Positions 13,501-25,639 of a stretch of 64,000 bases of DNA are shown here, one piece after another. The stretch is from NCBI GenBank assembly GCA_900708905.1, contig CAADRB010000030.1:1014915-1078914 (forward strand), read 5' to 3'. Numbering within the stretch: the first letter of the stretch is position 1; each line of letters starts with the position of its first letter. The stretch is from Hymenolepis diminuta. Taxonomy: Eukaryota > Platyhelminthes > Cestoda > Cyclophyllidea > Hymenolepididae. A program made the translations under genes and the position numbers. Under the pieces are notes generated by a model. That model was given only the letters and a program-made list of their open reading frames with translations, did no database searches and was not told the origin of the DNA.

Positions 13501-16500
13501 AATTTTCTAGAAATTATAAGAATATAATTTATTTATACTCCGAATCCCGATTTTCAAACGAAATTATTTGTTATAGAGAAGATTATGCAGTAATTTAAGG
13601 TTCAAGTCCTGGTTTAAAAATAATAAAATGAAGTTGAATAATTGTTTTGCGTTTATTTTTAGAATGAATATTAGCAGGAACCACTTTAATGATATCCATA
13701 ATTAGGAAATTAGAAATAAGCAAGCTAGTTAACAATTAGAGAAATTTATATTACATGCATGGAGATTGAAAAATAACCGCCTATAAATTCTCTATGTATT
13801 TAAATGCTCAAACAGTGTGCTGAGTTACTGGTACACTGGGAAGTTCGAAAACTGGCTATTATTCGATTGCACAGATGGTGCTGGTTCATTACAAGAGTAT
13901 TAACTCAGATTGATGGAGAGACTGTCAGGAGCTGCCATACAATTCTTAAGGCATCTTTTCAATAAAGGAGTGTCGAGCTTTTAAGAAACTTCAGGTAAAT
14001 GTCTATGTGCAATTTGAATTTCAGATAAACCTAATGTTTTGTGTATTCTTTGAACATTTCTTCTATAAGTAAACTGATAAATTATTATTATCCACAGTGA
14101 TACAAAAAATGTAATTTCTTAATTGTGGGAAACAAATGAAATCGGTTAACAGAGAGTGCGTCAAGTTATCAGGGAGTCTTACTTCATTCGATTGCCGGAT
14201 TCGGCTTGTACAATATTTTCTAAGTGGCAGTTCAAGTTCCGAAACTCAAATTTCACTTTTCATGGATTGGCAACAAACGCTTGTCTAAGATATCCAGTGG
14301 TTATTGTTTAATATTGATGGTCGGCCTTACTACTTCAGTTCATTTTCTTCTTCCAGTGATTGAGAAGACAAAATGATCTCACAGGATATTCTGCAGCATA
14401 CAGAAATGGAATAGGTAAAATTTTAAGCAAGTAGAACTCCACTAGCTGTGTTCACCCAAGATGTACGATCATTGTAATCGGATGCAAAATTTAAGCTGTA
14501 CATAGAGGATAGCACAAATCATGGAACCTAATGTTCAGTTAACTAACTAACTTACTTACCGGTTAATAATTAAGTTCGTTATTTTTTCAAGCTTCGAGTA
14601 ATTTCTAGAACACAATATCAAATTGTGTTTGTGTAACAATAGTTAATTAGAAAATGATAAAATCAAGGCGTTTAGTTCAGTTGTAAAGTATATTTTAGGT
14701 GAAATCCATGTAATTTCATATTCACAGCCACTCCTAAAATATGCTTTTACTGGTAACCACTGTGACGTTTTTTCCGCACATTTTTCTTGTTTGTTTGTCA
14801 TAACAACTATTTGTGACATTGAAAATTGTGAAGATGTCATTCTGTAGTATAGCATGTTTCGGTCATTCAGTGAAGAAAAGATGGAGTGAAATCCGCCATG
14901 TCAGTCGAAATTTTTTCGTTAAAACACAAGAGCGTGTAGTTTTGGAATATCATTTATTAACTTGAATGTCAGTTTGTTATCTTGTCAAATTAACCAATGC
15001 GCTTACTCGTTTAACACAGGGGAAGTTGAGGAAGGTTGCATGAAGTATTATCTTTGATCATGACAATATTGGCATTCCCCTAACGATCAAGACTTCAAAT
15101 AATCAGACTATCGCGAAATCATGACATCGTCAAAAATGCAGATATTTTAAAATTATTTATGTGCAGAACCTGTAGTAATGTAGAAAATGTAACCATTTTT
15201 CCTTAAGCGGCTCAAATCGCGTCAGTAAAGGTCGATAAGAAATAAGTTAAGGGAGTCGATTTGGGCTGTGGAACATTCACTTAATTGCCTCAAGTTCTAA
15301 ATTTCATAAAGCGTCCCCTGAATTTCTGGGAAAATTCTTTCCTACAATCTTGAGTCTTTTTTAGAGTGGTTGTTTAATTATGATTACAAGTCTTGCCGCT
15401 TGAATGCATTTATATTTTCAAAGGTCGAGAAAGCTGCATGATATCACATGATCTTAGCAGAGCTCACGGAGCAGAATTTACTTAAGGTGAACTGGAATAA
15501 TAACATGTTTTTATATTTGCATATTATATAAACACGTCTGAAGCAGATAAACTGCTATCTAACTTGATTTTCCCATCTTCTCATTGGAAGCTCAAGAAAA
15601 TCAAAAAAGAAAATGGGGTACAAAGGAGAAATTTTCTTTTCTCTAATTCACCGCCCGTACGTTATTTTTGTTATTGCAATTCATTTCTTATATTCATTAT
15701 ACTATATGTGACCAGCGGCTGAAACCAGGTTAAATAAGAAACATCATATCCTTTCTACCGGACATATGAAAGGTAGAATACATGTTTTGTTATTTTACAG
15801 TGAATCATATGGGCAGATTCTCGCCAAGTAATACGTACAGATATCCCTCACATGTAACAATAATAATAAAATTATAAAGATGCGGTCCCATAAACTCTAG
15901 AATTGTTTGATATCGTTTTAATATCACCAAGAAAGTATGCAGGAGAGTTGCTATGCATTCGCTCTTTCAAACACTATTAAATACCACTGAATAGAGAGGA
16001 GACGGGGATAGTGGTATATTATTTATATTATTAACGAACAACTTTCTCAACCGAAAAGTGAATATCTGAGGTTGGGTAGCATAGTAACCTTCAATAAGCA
16101 GAAGTTCGGTAATGAGAAACTCAACAAACAACTCAAACACCGATGGATGAATCATAAGCAGAAGTGAATGAAAATCAGTATTTCGTTTTCAACAGGGTTA
16201 AATCAATAAACAGCCATAGATAAATCATTAAATCGAAGAAATGTCAATACTCTTATTTGAATGCAAATAATATTTAGCTTCAGTATTTCGATACAGTGCT
16301 CCATTTTTTAACTCTTCGTTTAGCTGTTGTGTATTTGTGGCTTGTTGGTAACGGACTAGTTACGCTAACTTGAAGATTAATGACCTCATTATAATGGATC
16401 ACTTGAAATGTAAGATCTCTCTATTGATGTAAGGGCAAACGATTTATATTCATTTATTAACACAATTTCTGCAAACACTGACCTTAGGTACACGTGGGAA

Positions 16501-19500
16501 TGCTAACATCTCTTACACAGCTCTATCTCGATCAAATCTTGTCAGGTTTTGATGCATCCTAATTTTACGATTCAAGGCAAGTCTAAGAGAACCCTTGTCC
16601 TTTCACTTTTAATGAAATATACATTGCGTATTTTGCCCGAACTCGATCATATAAATTGTCCCAGTTTTGTCCAATTGCTGGAACACTTCCCGTTAGAGGT
16701 GGGTGGTATTACGGATCAGGTAGTTCTTTTGCGTAATTCGTACAAATATTAATACAGAAAAGAAGATGAAAATGCAACGGTTTTATGTCATAGAAAGGTA
16801 GGGACATGAATTTCCATTCTTCATGAATATTTAAATTTGAAATGGTTTGAAAAACTGCAAGAACTCCACTATAATATTGGATACACTAACCATATATTGT
16901 ATAAAAGACATTTTATATTTAAAAAATCAACTTAATTTCGGCTTGTTCTTCCTTAATGCTAAGAATAACTGTATGAATAGATCCAATCCGTCCATTAAGG
17001 GGCTTGAAGATAAACAAGTATTCTCCGGTTTTGGTAATTGTGCTCCAGTTATACACATTGAGCGTATCCAGTTGAGTTGATTATTCCATCAATATATTGG
17101 ACTGCTCCGCATAAATACCAGCGATATTTAAATCTGTAAGGTTCTTCGGTCATTATGAATAATTAAGGAAAAGAAGAAAATTTTCTTTCAGTGGATCTTT
17201 AATCTTGGCGGAGCCAACAACGGAAGAAATATTTCAATAATGAGAAGTGAAATAAGTTCAATTCGATTTAAATCTTCATATTTCATACTAGTAAGTAGTA
17301 TGAAATAGTAGTAAACTTTCTTCTTAAAGGAAATACATTCGAAAAATTAGTAAGCTGAAAGTTGACTAGAAGACTTATGAGTAATAATGCACGATTTTTT
17401 TGCTTAGATCATTCTACTTAAGAATGACACTTTTGCGAAAAGTTAATTATGTAGTTATACACCATGTTGTCTCCTTAAAGAACAGCAGAATCTGGGTACT
17501 ACATTTAATGTTGCACTTCTGTCTCATTAGCCGAAGAATGCATTCAACAGCTTTGTGCAACAGAGCTTCTTCAAGTCCGCAAACGAGTTTATTGCTTAGC
17601 TGGAGTGAATCAGAACGAGACAGAGAGAGCTGGTTGCGAATTGCCAGATGCGGTTTGTGTCCCAGTTCCAGACCTAAAACGTGCTCGTTCGTGTTCGCAG
17701 ACAAATACAAACGCAGAAAATAGCACACGTGGAATCAAGGAGAGTGACGCCTAGTGCTATATCTCTAGTGGTTCCAGGTGTGCTGAGCCAAACTGGAGGG
17801 GGGAGGAGGGTAGTAACTGAGTGGGTGAGCCCTGAACATAATTGGATACCCCTCTTTCAAACCCACACCTCCCCCTCCCTCACTTGCTACCACTGTGCAA
17901 AAGCGTTCGCGTGCACCTTCTCGTTGTATGACTGTGGAGTTGTGCGTGTAGATTAGAACTACCTGCATTTTAAAGTATTCACATAAATGAAGAATTTCTA
18001 GCTCCTTCTCACCCCCCCCCTCAGCCTAAATCCTCATCATCACATCAAAACTACAATATGGCCGTAATTTGGCACGTTGTTGCTCGATTTGTTTACATTC
18101 TTTCATCTTACAAACAAAAAGGAAGACGTCTTCAGAAAACGCTGATAACTTCTTGATATTACAGCGCAGTGTTAAGTAATTTATTCTAAGTAGAAATGAT
18201 TAATGAGAATTGGCATACCTATTTCAAATGAATTATTTGATCGTTTCATAGCGGCTTAAGGAAATGACCATGTATTATCATCATGATGCACTAAAATAGA
18301 AGTCTCTGCTTTGGTCGACAATAGAGGATGTATAAATCATTGGTAAAGCATGACAATTGCATGGGCTTAAACTGGTTGAAGTATATTACCATTTGTCATG
18401 CAGTTGATAAAATTCACCAGGAGTATCCTTCGTATGTCACCACAAATCTTTAAATTCGCAGTTACCACATTTGTTACTCTAATTTTATTTTCCTTAGTTT
18501 GTAAGTTATATTCTTTATCGTCGACTGTACCGGCCACTAAACACATTTATTTAAACAAGAAATTCCACGAATATATATACATGCTTCAGTTTAATCAAAA
18601 CAAAGTCAAATAAATGAAATATGCATTAAACAGAATAGAATAACATACCTCAACGATGACTGTAACTGCTGCGGTTGAAGTTCTTGAAATTCCGTCAATC
18701 GGTCCTTTATCAACAGCGATGACATTGAATGTATAGTTTGCATAAGCTTCCCTGTCCAAGGGCCCAGTGGTTCTTAGCTGCCCAGAAGCTGAATGGATAG
18801 TGAAGGCGTTTTCTACATAAGCTGGGGTCCCCGGAGCGAATTGAATTGTGACTCCTTTAGGAGACCGTGAGCCATCAGCTGCTGTGCCATTATTAATAGG
18901 ACTAATAGATCCCCAGAAGCTCACGTCTGGATCAATAGAGCTGATCCGACCGACAAGAGTATAAGCAGGAAGGTTTTCCTTGATTGAGAACTGATAGGAA
19001 TCAACTGTTGACGGCTCATCAAGAATACTAGGGGCATAGAGTTGTAGATTGTGTTGATCGTTATCCAACACTTGATGAAACACCGGAGACCAATCATTCA
19101 TGTCAAAAATCTGCACAAAAACACTTGCAGTACCAGTATGTGATTGGGCAGATGGATCTGACGGCTGATCTACTGCAATAACCTTCAATTTAATTAGCTT
19201 CTCTTTCTCTGCGTCGAACGATCGCAGTGCAAAAAGCTCTCCTGTGATTGAATCAATTCGGAATATTTCTGAAGCTTGAGTTGGATAACTTTCTTGGTCA
19301 TAGTCACTGAGAGGGAATAAGCTAGGTCGCATTTTGGGCTCTTCAATTTCTATGGTTGGCAGGAGGCCATACATAATTTTCGCATTATCCCCCTCATCCT
19401 TGTCGTAAGCTATCACCCGCCCAATTCTGTAACCCTGTAGAGTTCCGTTTGGCCCATTGACTGTTGGAGGTATTTTGGTATTTTCGTTGACGGAAAAATA

Positions 19501-22500
19501 GAACACAGGCCAAAGGAAGGTGGGGACCTCATCATTGACATCCAAAACACGGATGTTAATCAGCTTATCTGCAGTGTTGTTAGCCTCATCGACACAGTGT
19601 ATTCGTACTTGAAGCATTTTTGTAGTTTCTCGATCCACAGGCTCCTCAAGGCTAAGAAGAAAGTCATTGTTATTTGATGACATGCTCATATCGTCGCCGG
19701 ACTGTCGATGAGTTAAAGGTGCTACGCGTTTGAGGGAGAGATTCTCATTGTCTGGAACAGTGCATTCTACACGATCCCGACCTTCAAAATCTGGGTCTCG
19801 GGCTTGTATATAGGCCAGTCGAACCGGAACTGTGGAGTTTTCTGTTATAACGCCTAAAGTTACAGGGATGTCATCATTAATTTTTATGCGAATTTTCGTC
19901 TTGCTGATCTGCTAAATTACTCTCTCCAATTTTTACTAAATAAGTACGTCTAATCGTACGGAGTAAAGGTGTGTACAGTTTCCTAACTAACTTGCTTTGT
20001 GACGCATTACCTCAAATCGTAAATAAAGGTAAACTAAGAATATCACATGAGGTGCAAGCTTGATATACACAAAGAAACTTTCTTTTGTTCGACTTGTGTT
20101 TATCTCTTAAAGTGACTAGAGATCGGTCAACTGTTTTAAAAATATGACGCGCCAAATGGAAGGCAATTAATTTAAAAATCGGCTAATTATTCTTTCACGG
20201 TTTAAAACGAAATAATATGATCATAAGCGAAAAAGAAAAGAAATAAATGTTTGGAGAGACTATTTCTTCAAATGAAATAACTGACTGAAGGTCAATAATT
20301 AACGGCAAACATAAAAGTGACTGAGTGAAAAGCTCTCATGGATTTTCAGCATCCTTATAAAATGTGCTCGATAGGCCTTAATATTGTCCGTTAACCCATT
20401 GAATAATTCTCTGGATTTATTTGACTTTGATTCAGCGAAATGAATAAGGAGAATACTTAGATTCAGCACCACTAAGACTATTTAATTGCTAAATAATGGG
20501 TCTACTAAAGGCAACAGTTATGTTAATTCGTCTTTTCTAGACGAACTATGAAGATGTTAAGAGCTGCGTGTGCATTCGTAACTCTTATCAACAGTTAGAA
20601 TAGCAAATGATCCAGAAACTGTCCGCTCATCTGGAGACAAGGCGTTGATGTTTCAAGTCATATTTGTAAGCATCCTAATCCACTGAAATACAATTTAAAA
20701 GTTGACACTTCCTGATTTTGGAAAAGATGAAAACCTATTATAGTTTATTAACTTAGCAATTTCGTTTCTTTGTTTCATTTTTGGAGTCTATTTGCATCGG
20801 TAAATAGAAGAAATAAGTCTCTTGTTACAAACACTGTAATTTTTCGAATAAACAAAAGGATTGGGTTATAAGATGCGAAATCAGAGTATCTATAAATGGG
20901 GAGCCTCATGATTAAAGGGACTCTGAATTTGAGAAATTGGTAAAGGCAAAAGTTATGAAGTTAATAGTGAAAAAGGACTTTTTTATAGCAACTTTCCAAC
21001 ACATTTTTAAATTTTTAAGTTTATTTACGCTTATTCCGGAGGACAAAAGAACAGATTTCACCCATTTTCAAATTCATAATTAAATCAAAACACCTTTTTC
21101 ATTCTTAAAATAAGAAGAGTTGGATTATGCAAAATATGCAGACTAAATCCCATATAACCTTTGAACTGTTTAAGAAAACTATATGTAGAACACAGTTACC
21201 ATAACTTGAGATCAGATTTCATTTGAGGCAGGCATTTTCTATTTCAAGGAGTTGGTAAAAGAAAGAGTATGATAAACCGATAAAATAGTCCATTATTGGA
21301 GAAGTGTTCATAATAAAAAGTTCTCATAATACATAACGAATCTTTAACCGTTTTTGCTTTTCTTTCACATCCATAACTGATCATACATTAAATTGACGAA
21401 GACCTATTTAATCATCACTCACCTTCTCGCCGACTGCTTTCTACTCTATCCATTATATTCAACTCATTGTTGACCCCACTCTAGGTCGGCTGTAAGTTAA
21501 TATCCCGTGGTAAGAAAACTTCCAAAAGGTAGATCTTTCTTGCATTCAACTTATTCAGTCGCACTTTCAGTTCTCGGCCTCGGACACATTGGAGCCAATA
21601 GTTGAACGGCTCTAAAATGAACCCATGGCCATCCCAGGCTTTCTCCTATCCACTTGATACTTTATACATCCCAGTTAGCAATAGTATGAAGTGCACTATA
21701 TCTGATTATTATAGAAGGCGATATTGAATGAACAAAGCAGAAAAACGATTTTGTGAGATTTATAGATATGTAAAATAAATCTTATTTGTCTGTCTTAAGC
21801 AAAACATTTGCAAATATATACTAATCGGCGTCTATATTAACACAGCTGTAGTATTATTGCAAGCATCTTCATTTAGAAGTTACCTCTATCTCATATTTTA
21901 TTTATTTGTACTAGAAAAATATGATGTAATATGGTGCAACTTCATGTCTAGCCTTGTAAGAGAATACGGAAATAGTGAATACGACAACGTTTCAACGAAT
22001 AAACACATACTCAACTTTTACATGCGACATTTTGTTAACTATTTGTACGTGCAATATGAACATGACATTATGGAAAAAAAGCATTCACAGGTATTCAAAT
22101 GACTAATTCCCTGTGGATTAAAATATTTTTCACAATCGAAGTAACATTCAATCTTGTCAATATAGAGGGTGTATTCCCCAAGTATTAATCACAAGAATAA
22201 CGCAGTGACTTGGTGAGTAAAGCTCTCATACTCCCCGAAGTAATCAGCAGACGTAATGGTGAGAATAATTACTAGACTTTATGATATCGATGGAAATGTG
22301 CTGATCTAAGCATCCATTTCCAAACGTTATTTAAGACTCTTTATACCGAAACTCTAAGATAACAAAATATTTAAAAATCGAATTAATGCTAATAGTAACT
22401 CTTCTCAAACAACGTTTAATAAGAATGTTAAATATTTCCATAATTTTAAATATATTGTTGTCCCCAACGTATTTGCACTGTTTTGTGAAAGAAAGAAATG

Positions 22501-24292
22501 AAAATGAATAATTTCTGAATAAATACCAGGTTGAATTTCAAAATGATTCAATCATTAATCGAATGGAAATAATAATAAAAATCAATTTGTAGTTATTTTT
22601 AGTATGATTAAACAAAATATTACATTATTTACCAAAACATTCACTAATTTTAACTAAAATTCATTATTATCATTTTCATATCGTTATGTTTTCATTAGCG
22701 AAATAATTTCGGCAAAAGATGAATTTAACATTTAATGAATTTAAGTTTTGAGCTTCAAGATAGTTTGAGTACAATTCTCAAAGTTCAGGAAGCAACTTAT
22801 AACGTCTTTAAAACATTTGTAATCATACTTTCGAATTTAATTCAAATCCTTCTTTCTTAATGACCAATGTCCAATCAAGCTATTCAACTACTTTTATTAA
22901 ATAGTTATAATCCCGAATAGGTAAGTATTTTTACACCATGAAACGATATCTAACATTGTATTTGTGATTTAATAAGCAGATTATTAAATTCCTTAAAAAC
23001 AAATGTTTACCTGCTTCACCATGTTTAACGAGATCAGGCGATCCCAGAAATCGTGAGCTAATGATTGGTCTTTCATCGTTCTCATCAATAATAGGAATAA
23101 CAACCAGCGCCGTTCCTGTTTTTTCATAGGGTGGAGGTGCAGAATCCGTTGCTTTTACAAAGAATGCAAATTGTTTCCCTTTAGAGGGAGGTGCCTCACG
23201 TAGAGCTTGCGTAGAACTAGCCATATGCGTCGGTTCCAGGGTTTCGTAATCCAACCAATGTCGAAGTATAATCCTGCCATCCGGATGCACTGAGAAAATT
23301 TCGCCAATCTGCCGATTGGAGCTGGGAACCATTGAGTAAGTGAGACGCGAATTTCGTTCTGAAGCATCTCCATCCACAGCGGTAACATTGAGAATGACAT
23401 TTCCAGGTTGTGTGCGTTCCGAAATACCCTGGTCACCGGGGGGAGTAAAAATCTGTTGAGTAAAAACTGGGGCTTCATCATTTACGTCGATTACGTTAAC
23501 TCGTAAATGCGCTTTCCCCACATTCGGGGGTTTGCCATCATCTGATGCAATTACGAGAAGGTCATAGACACTCTGCTTTTCATAGTCGATGGGTTGAAAT
23601 GGTGTCAGTTGTAGCATTCCACCAACCGGTCCGCTGATGGTAAATGGAGCTGGCCCCTGATCTTGATTTGGCAAATCATCACCAGATGGATTCCGGTAGT
23701 TCTCAAGGCGGTAGGAGATCTCACCATTTAGACCAGAATCGGGATCATATGCCGCCGGAACCTGGACTTTACTTCCAGAAGCCTGTTCAAGAATGCTGGC
23801 CTCAAGAATCGGAAGACCGTCTAGTTTTTTAGCAGCAGAATTCCAAGATGGAGCGTTGTCGTTCACGTCCAGAATCACAAATTTAACAGGAATTGTCTGA
23901 ACTGAGACTTCTTGATCTTGGTGCACGGTAGCTAAGACACTGATCTGCTTCATACATGAAGTATCTGGATCAATGTAGGATAGAGAAATGCCTGAGGATT
24001 GTGGACAAATGGCTTCTCGATCGATTCTATTATCTACATAAAGTCGACCGGTCTGTGACTCGATTTTCAACAAACGGGTGAGCATTTCATGCGAATCAAG
24101 CAGCTGATAGGTTGCCTTAGAACCTGGTCCAACGGCATTGTGGAGATATTCAGATACTCCTATAATTTCTGTACCGTTAGGAGACTCCTCAATGATTTGG
24201 AAAAGTTGAGAATGGGAATCAGTGTAGGCGTACGGGCTTGCAGATACCAACCCAACGTTTGATATCACAGCTAAGATTGTCAAAATAAACAT
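1412..24292 (-). CDS. Delta-type protocadherin, seven EC repeats, 3' end outside window
   Basis: A calcium-dependent homophilic adhesion receptor at the plasma membrane. Seen here: a hydrophobic N-terminus (residues 1-19) fitting a signal peptide, then cadherin repeats marked by terminal calcium motifs DVNDNAP (142-148), DVNDEAP (269-275) and DENDERP (403-409) in exon 1, DVNDEVP and DMNDWSP in exon 2, and DENDNDP at the start of exon 3. A seventh repeat lies in exons 3-4, followed by one membrane helix (AVIICVAVIFAVFLCAALIL) and a basic cytoplasmic start (VKRKS). Seven ECs is the layout of delta-1 protocadherins (PCDH1/7/9/11 group) from family knowledge. The cytoplasmic tail continues through exons 5-6 and runs off the left edge. 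Exon 1 ends in phase 1 while exon 2 starts in phase 0, so a tiny exon or an unusual site is missing. About 1230 residues are visible. Confidence 0.85.
1641..2059 (+). repeat. Interspersed repeat R1, copy A
   Basis: 419 bp identical to 7716-8134 except for one base (G at 2021, A at 8096), same orientation. No coding capacity. It begins CTAACAGAGCTCTGC and its 3' side runs into an A/T-rich end near CTGGATAA. It lies 81 bp upstream of protocadherin exon 6. Near-identity implies a recent insertion or gene conversion. Confidence 0.9.
2310..2560. repeat. Interspersed repeat R2, copy
   Basis: Contains CTTCCTGGTTAGCC, GCAGCAGTAGCTAGG and GTGTAAATTCTATTCAA in the same order as at 900-1020. In protocadherin intron 5. 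Confidence 0.5.
3938..4008 (-). CDS. Protocadherin exon 5 (71 bp, cytoplasmic)
   Basis: The acceptor TATTTTAG and donor GTAGGT flank a frame encoding EETTSNMDYTPGNFKND, then NSAACE. The phase fits exon 4 (one base carried) and leaves phase 0 for exon 6. The other two frames either hit a stop or have a hydrophobic composition unlike a tail. Found by splice-site and phase reading only. Confidence 0.7.
4009..6664. other. Protocadherin intron 4
   Basis: AT-rich and mostly featureless. A G-rich patch (GGGAGGTGGTGGGGAG) sits near 4548. A faint R2-like stretch lies around 5850-6010 (CAGAGAGGCAGCATCATGGA). Short ORFs at 4743-5840 look accidental. Confidence 0.4.
6665..7330 (-). CDS. Protocadherin exon 4: EC7, membrane span, juxtamembrane tail
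   Basis: The acceptor TTTTAG gives CG, joining the T of exon 3 as a Ser codon. EC7 reads LLIRIEAHDLDAGPNG and RLRVVMGRP, then a Gly/Ser/Tyr/Asn-rich stalk of about 80 residues (WDNDAYNEFGADW), the membrane helix and VKRKSIYFSIGG. It ends at AAAAG|GTGGGT in phase 1. If this intron is retained, the frame ends five residues later at TAA 6651-6653 (KRKGGYC), giving a receptor with almost no cytoplasmic tail. Confidence 0.84.
7716..8134 (+). repeat. Interspersed repeat R1, copy B
   Basis: Partner of copy A with one mismatch in 419 bp. Beyond the identical core it ends TATTACTGTGGATAATAAAAA, an end also seen (reverse complement) at 14086 and 44130, so the true element extends about 20 bp further. 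Located in protocadherin intron 3, upstream of the mariner fossil. Confidence 0.9.
8890..9910 (+). pseudogene. Decayed mariner/Tc1-like transposase
   Basis: Catalysed cut-and-paste transposition when intact. Recognisable blocks in order: a helix-turn-helix-like region with KSTCDILRNIFR, then IVHQNPKHKPYILR (about 9150-9190); a catalytic-core block around VHEIFGNSDGF (9385-9420); AYVETLQIIVVKPSWIDS-like sequence (about 9530-9580); FQQDSAPSHKALK (9608-9646); and NLWAPPNSPDLNPLHFYVW (about 9697-9753). The blocks lie in different frames with several stops. For example, the QQDSAPSH block and the SPDLNPL block are out of frame with each other, and a TAG follows ALKR. The position after LNPL is His where relatives usually have Asp. 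It is a fossil inside protocadherin intron 3. I did not find clear terminal inverted repeats. Confidence 0.8.
9492..9532 (+). repeat. Hexamer tandem repeat inside the transposase fossil
   Basis: Degenerate tandem copies of a 6-bp unit, GATGCA or GGTGCA/AATGCA, about six units. It interrupts the transposase between its HFF-like block and the YVETL block, so it probably expanded after the element died. Confidence 0.6.
10329..10587 (-). CDS. Protocadherin exon 3: EC6/EC7 junction with Ser/Pro insert
   Basis: Begins DENDNDPVFIRP, which completes the calcium motif cut at the end of exon 2. It continues with about 60 residues unusually rich in Ser, Pro, Gly and Ala (DTFSPPPPSQGN, SPSPSSGSASASAP) before returning to PVVAVSRLPANGG. 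The acceptor is TTTCAG and the donor GTAAGT, phase 1. Confidence 0.82.
10692..10724. other. Assembly gap (33 N)
   Basis: A run of 33 undetermined bases inside protocadherin intron 2, about 100 bp upstream of exon 3. True length unknown. Confidence 0.99.
12760..13200. promoter_or_regulatory. CpG-richer block in protocadherin intron 2
   Basis: Stands out from AT-rich flanks (TAAGCGTAGGCAGAGCGTGG, CCGCTTGCAAGTTTAAGTCC). ORFs of 63-72 codons on the plus strand have no recognisable product. Possibly an enhancer or internal promoter, or an old insertion. Confidence 0.25.
14086..14455 (-). repeat. Interspersed repeat R1, older inverted copy
   Basis: Reverse complement matches R1 along its length: TTATCCACAGTGATACAAAA end, then ACTTCATTCGATTGCCGG, GGTCGGCCTTACTACTTCAG and a TAAAATTTTA near the far end. 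Many substitutions and small indels indicate age. Confidence 0.65.
17500..17960. promoter_or_regulatory. CpG- and G-rich block in protocadherin intron 2
   Basis: GC-rich relative to its surroundings, with ORFs open on both strands and a G-rich run at 17795-17810 followed 60 bp later by C-rich CCTCCCCCTCCC. It lies 0.7 kb downstream of exon 2 and may be regulatory. No protein family recognised in any frame. Confidence 0.25.
17795..17810 (+). other. Potential G-quadruplex run
   Basis: GGAGGGGGGAGGAGGG gives four G runs with one-base loops. The C-rich tract downstream could instead pair with it as a hairpin. Confidence 0.35.
18649..19911 (-). CDS. Protocadherin exon 2: EC4-EC6
   Basis: Opens ISKTKIRIKINDD and reads without stop through ITENSTVPVRLAYIQARDPD (start of EC4), DVNDEVP, DMNDWSP and DREAYANYTFNVIAVD to TVIVE before a GTATGT donor in phase 0. 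An in-frame TAG just before CAG fixes the start at 19911, or at 19908 if the second AG is used. Both options are phase 0, which conflicts with exon 1. Confidence 0.83.
19912..23010. other. Protocadherin intron 1, may hide a micro-exon
   Basis: AT-rich, no clear repeat. Because the flanking exons differ in phase, an exon of length 3n+2 is expected here if the assembly is right. I could not pick one with confidence. Confidence 0.4.
23011..24292 (-). CDS. Protocadherin exon 1: signal peptide, EC1-EC3
   Basis: Starts at the ATG at 24290-24292, which abuts a T-rich tract ending TTTAG, so it may itself be a splice acceptor for a 5' leader exon or a spliced leader. The first 19 residues are hydrophobic. 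It holds EC1 (to 148), EC2 (to 275, with DPDSGLNG at 183-190) and EC3 (to 409). The donor CAG|GTAAAC leaves phase 1 after LVKHGEA. Confidence 0.88.
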
Positions 24293-25639
24293 CTAAAAAA
24301 AAAAATTTTTTCATTTTTTATGTGAAAACGAATCATTCAATCTCTTTCTTAGTTTGTGGACGTTATCTTTAAGAGCGGTATTCAAATTGGAATTAATAAT
24401 GTGAGGACTTTGGGCCGTTTTCTTTTCTTATTTCATTTAACCTATTTTCTTAAAATGTACTATAGCAGCAACTGTTCATTTTGCATATATTAGCAAATTA
24501 ACTGAAAGTAGGTTCAGATTTTGAAAAAAATATTCTTAACGTGGCTTCATCATTGACATGGAATGAGTCATAATAACTTCGCATTCACTTTTTATACGGT
24601 GCATCGAAGCTGAAAATCTTCAGCTTTACTTTGTGTCTAATTTAAAAAGACAAAAATTAATTCAAACGCTTTCTTTTGTAACAATTAAAGATGATAATTC
24701 AGAATCAAACCATCGTAAAAAATGTAAAATTAGTATTTTGACATAAATTGTTTCGTGTCAAGATATCTAGTACAAAGAAGCAAAATCCATAACCGGGAAA
24801 ATCCCTATTTTCCTCTTTCTTATCTCCTCATTCTCGGAAGTAACTCCCAATTTTTTTAGATCGCAGACTTATATGTTTGGATTTATTAAATGGTTTAGTT
24901 TAGTTTCAGTTTACTTAAGCATACACCAGGAGTTCCCTATATAATCCTAGAGTCTGCGTTACGCAAGTCAACTCCTACAGGTCTTGGCAGCCTTTGCATC
25001 GATCTAAGTACGTACTTATATAAGTATCCATCACCGTCTTTGCAATGGAACTTAATAATGTGTCGATGGCTTGGTACATTCATAAACATGTAAACATTTG
25101 GATGCCTTTATTGTGCTGAATTGTGCTGTCCATCTCGTATCTTTCAATAGAATATTAACTTTGGACTGAATGTGATTAGAATAGGTTAAATACATCATGA
25201 AGACTGGGTTTTATTTTAATCTCCATAAAATTATAGGTCTTTAATCAAAATTCAAAGCGTTTCACACCCTCACGTCAGAGCTATAAATCGAGGAATTTTA
25301 TAGTATTTGGTTAATTTGGCAAACAATTAGAGCTAATTGGAGATGACATCGATAAATAAACCCAAACTCCGGCGTTAGCTATTCTGCGGACTTAGAATAT
25401 TACATATTTCTTCATTTGATGACTGGATTTAGTAAAAATATACTTGAAAAAGTCTCCGGTTTTCGAAAAGGGCTTTAATTTCCTATTTTATAAATTAATT
25501 ATATTTTTTAAGGAGAAAATTACCGCTCACCTTGAAGGAAATAGGAGTGAGAAAATTGTATAATTCACAGTGTGTTTTATGAGGCATGGATTTCACTTAG
25601 GTTCCTCGTTTCGGGTCTGGATGATCATTAGATAATGTT

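Larger units (their letters stand above)
10588..18648. other. Protocadherin intron 2
   Basis: 8.1 kb intron with the N gap, an R2-like piece at 11500-11620, two CpG-richer blocks, the inverted R1 copy, and an R1-like fragment near 15420-15480 (GTCGAGAAAGCTGCATGATA). No exon seen; the GAG/GAC junction of exons 2 and 3 rebuilds DENDNDP without extra residues. Confidence 0.5.

Noticed and set aside
17400..17968. ORFs on both strands (up to 107 codons)
   Set aside because: Same reasoning: GC-richer DNA with few stops. The sequences contain no recognisable motif.
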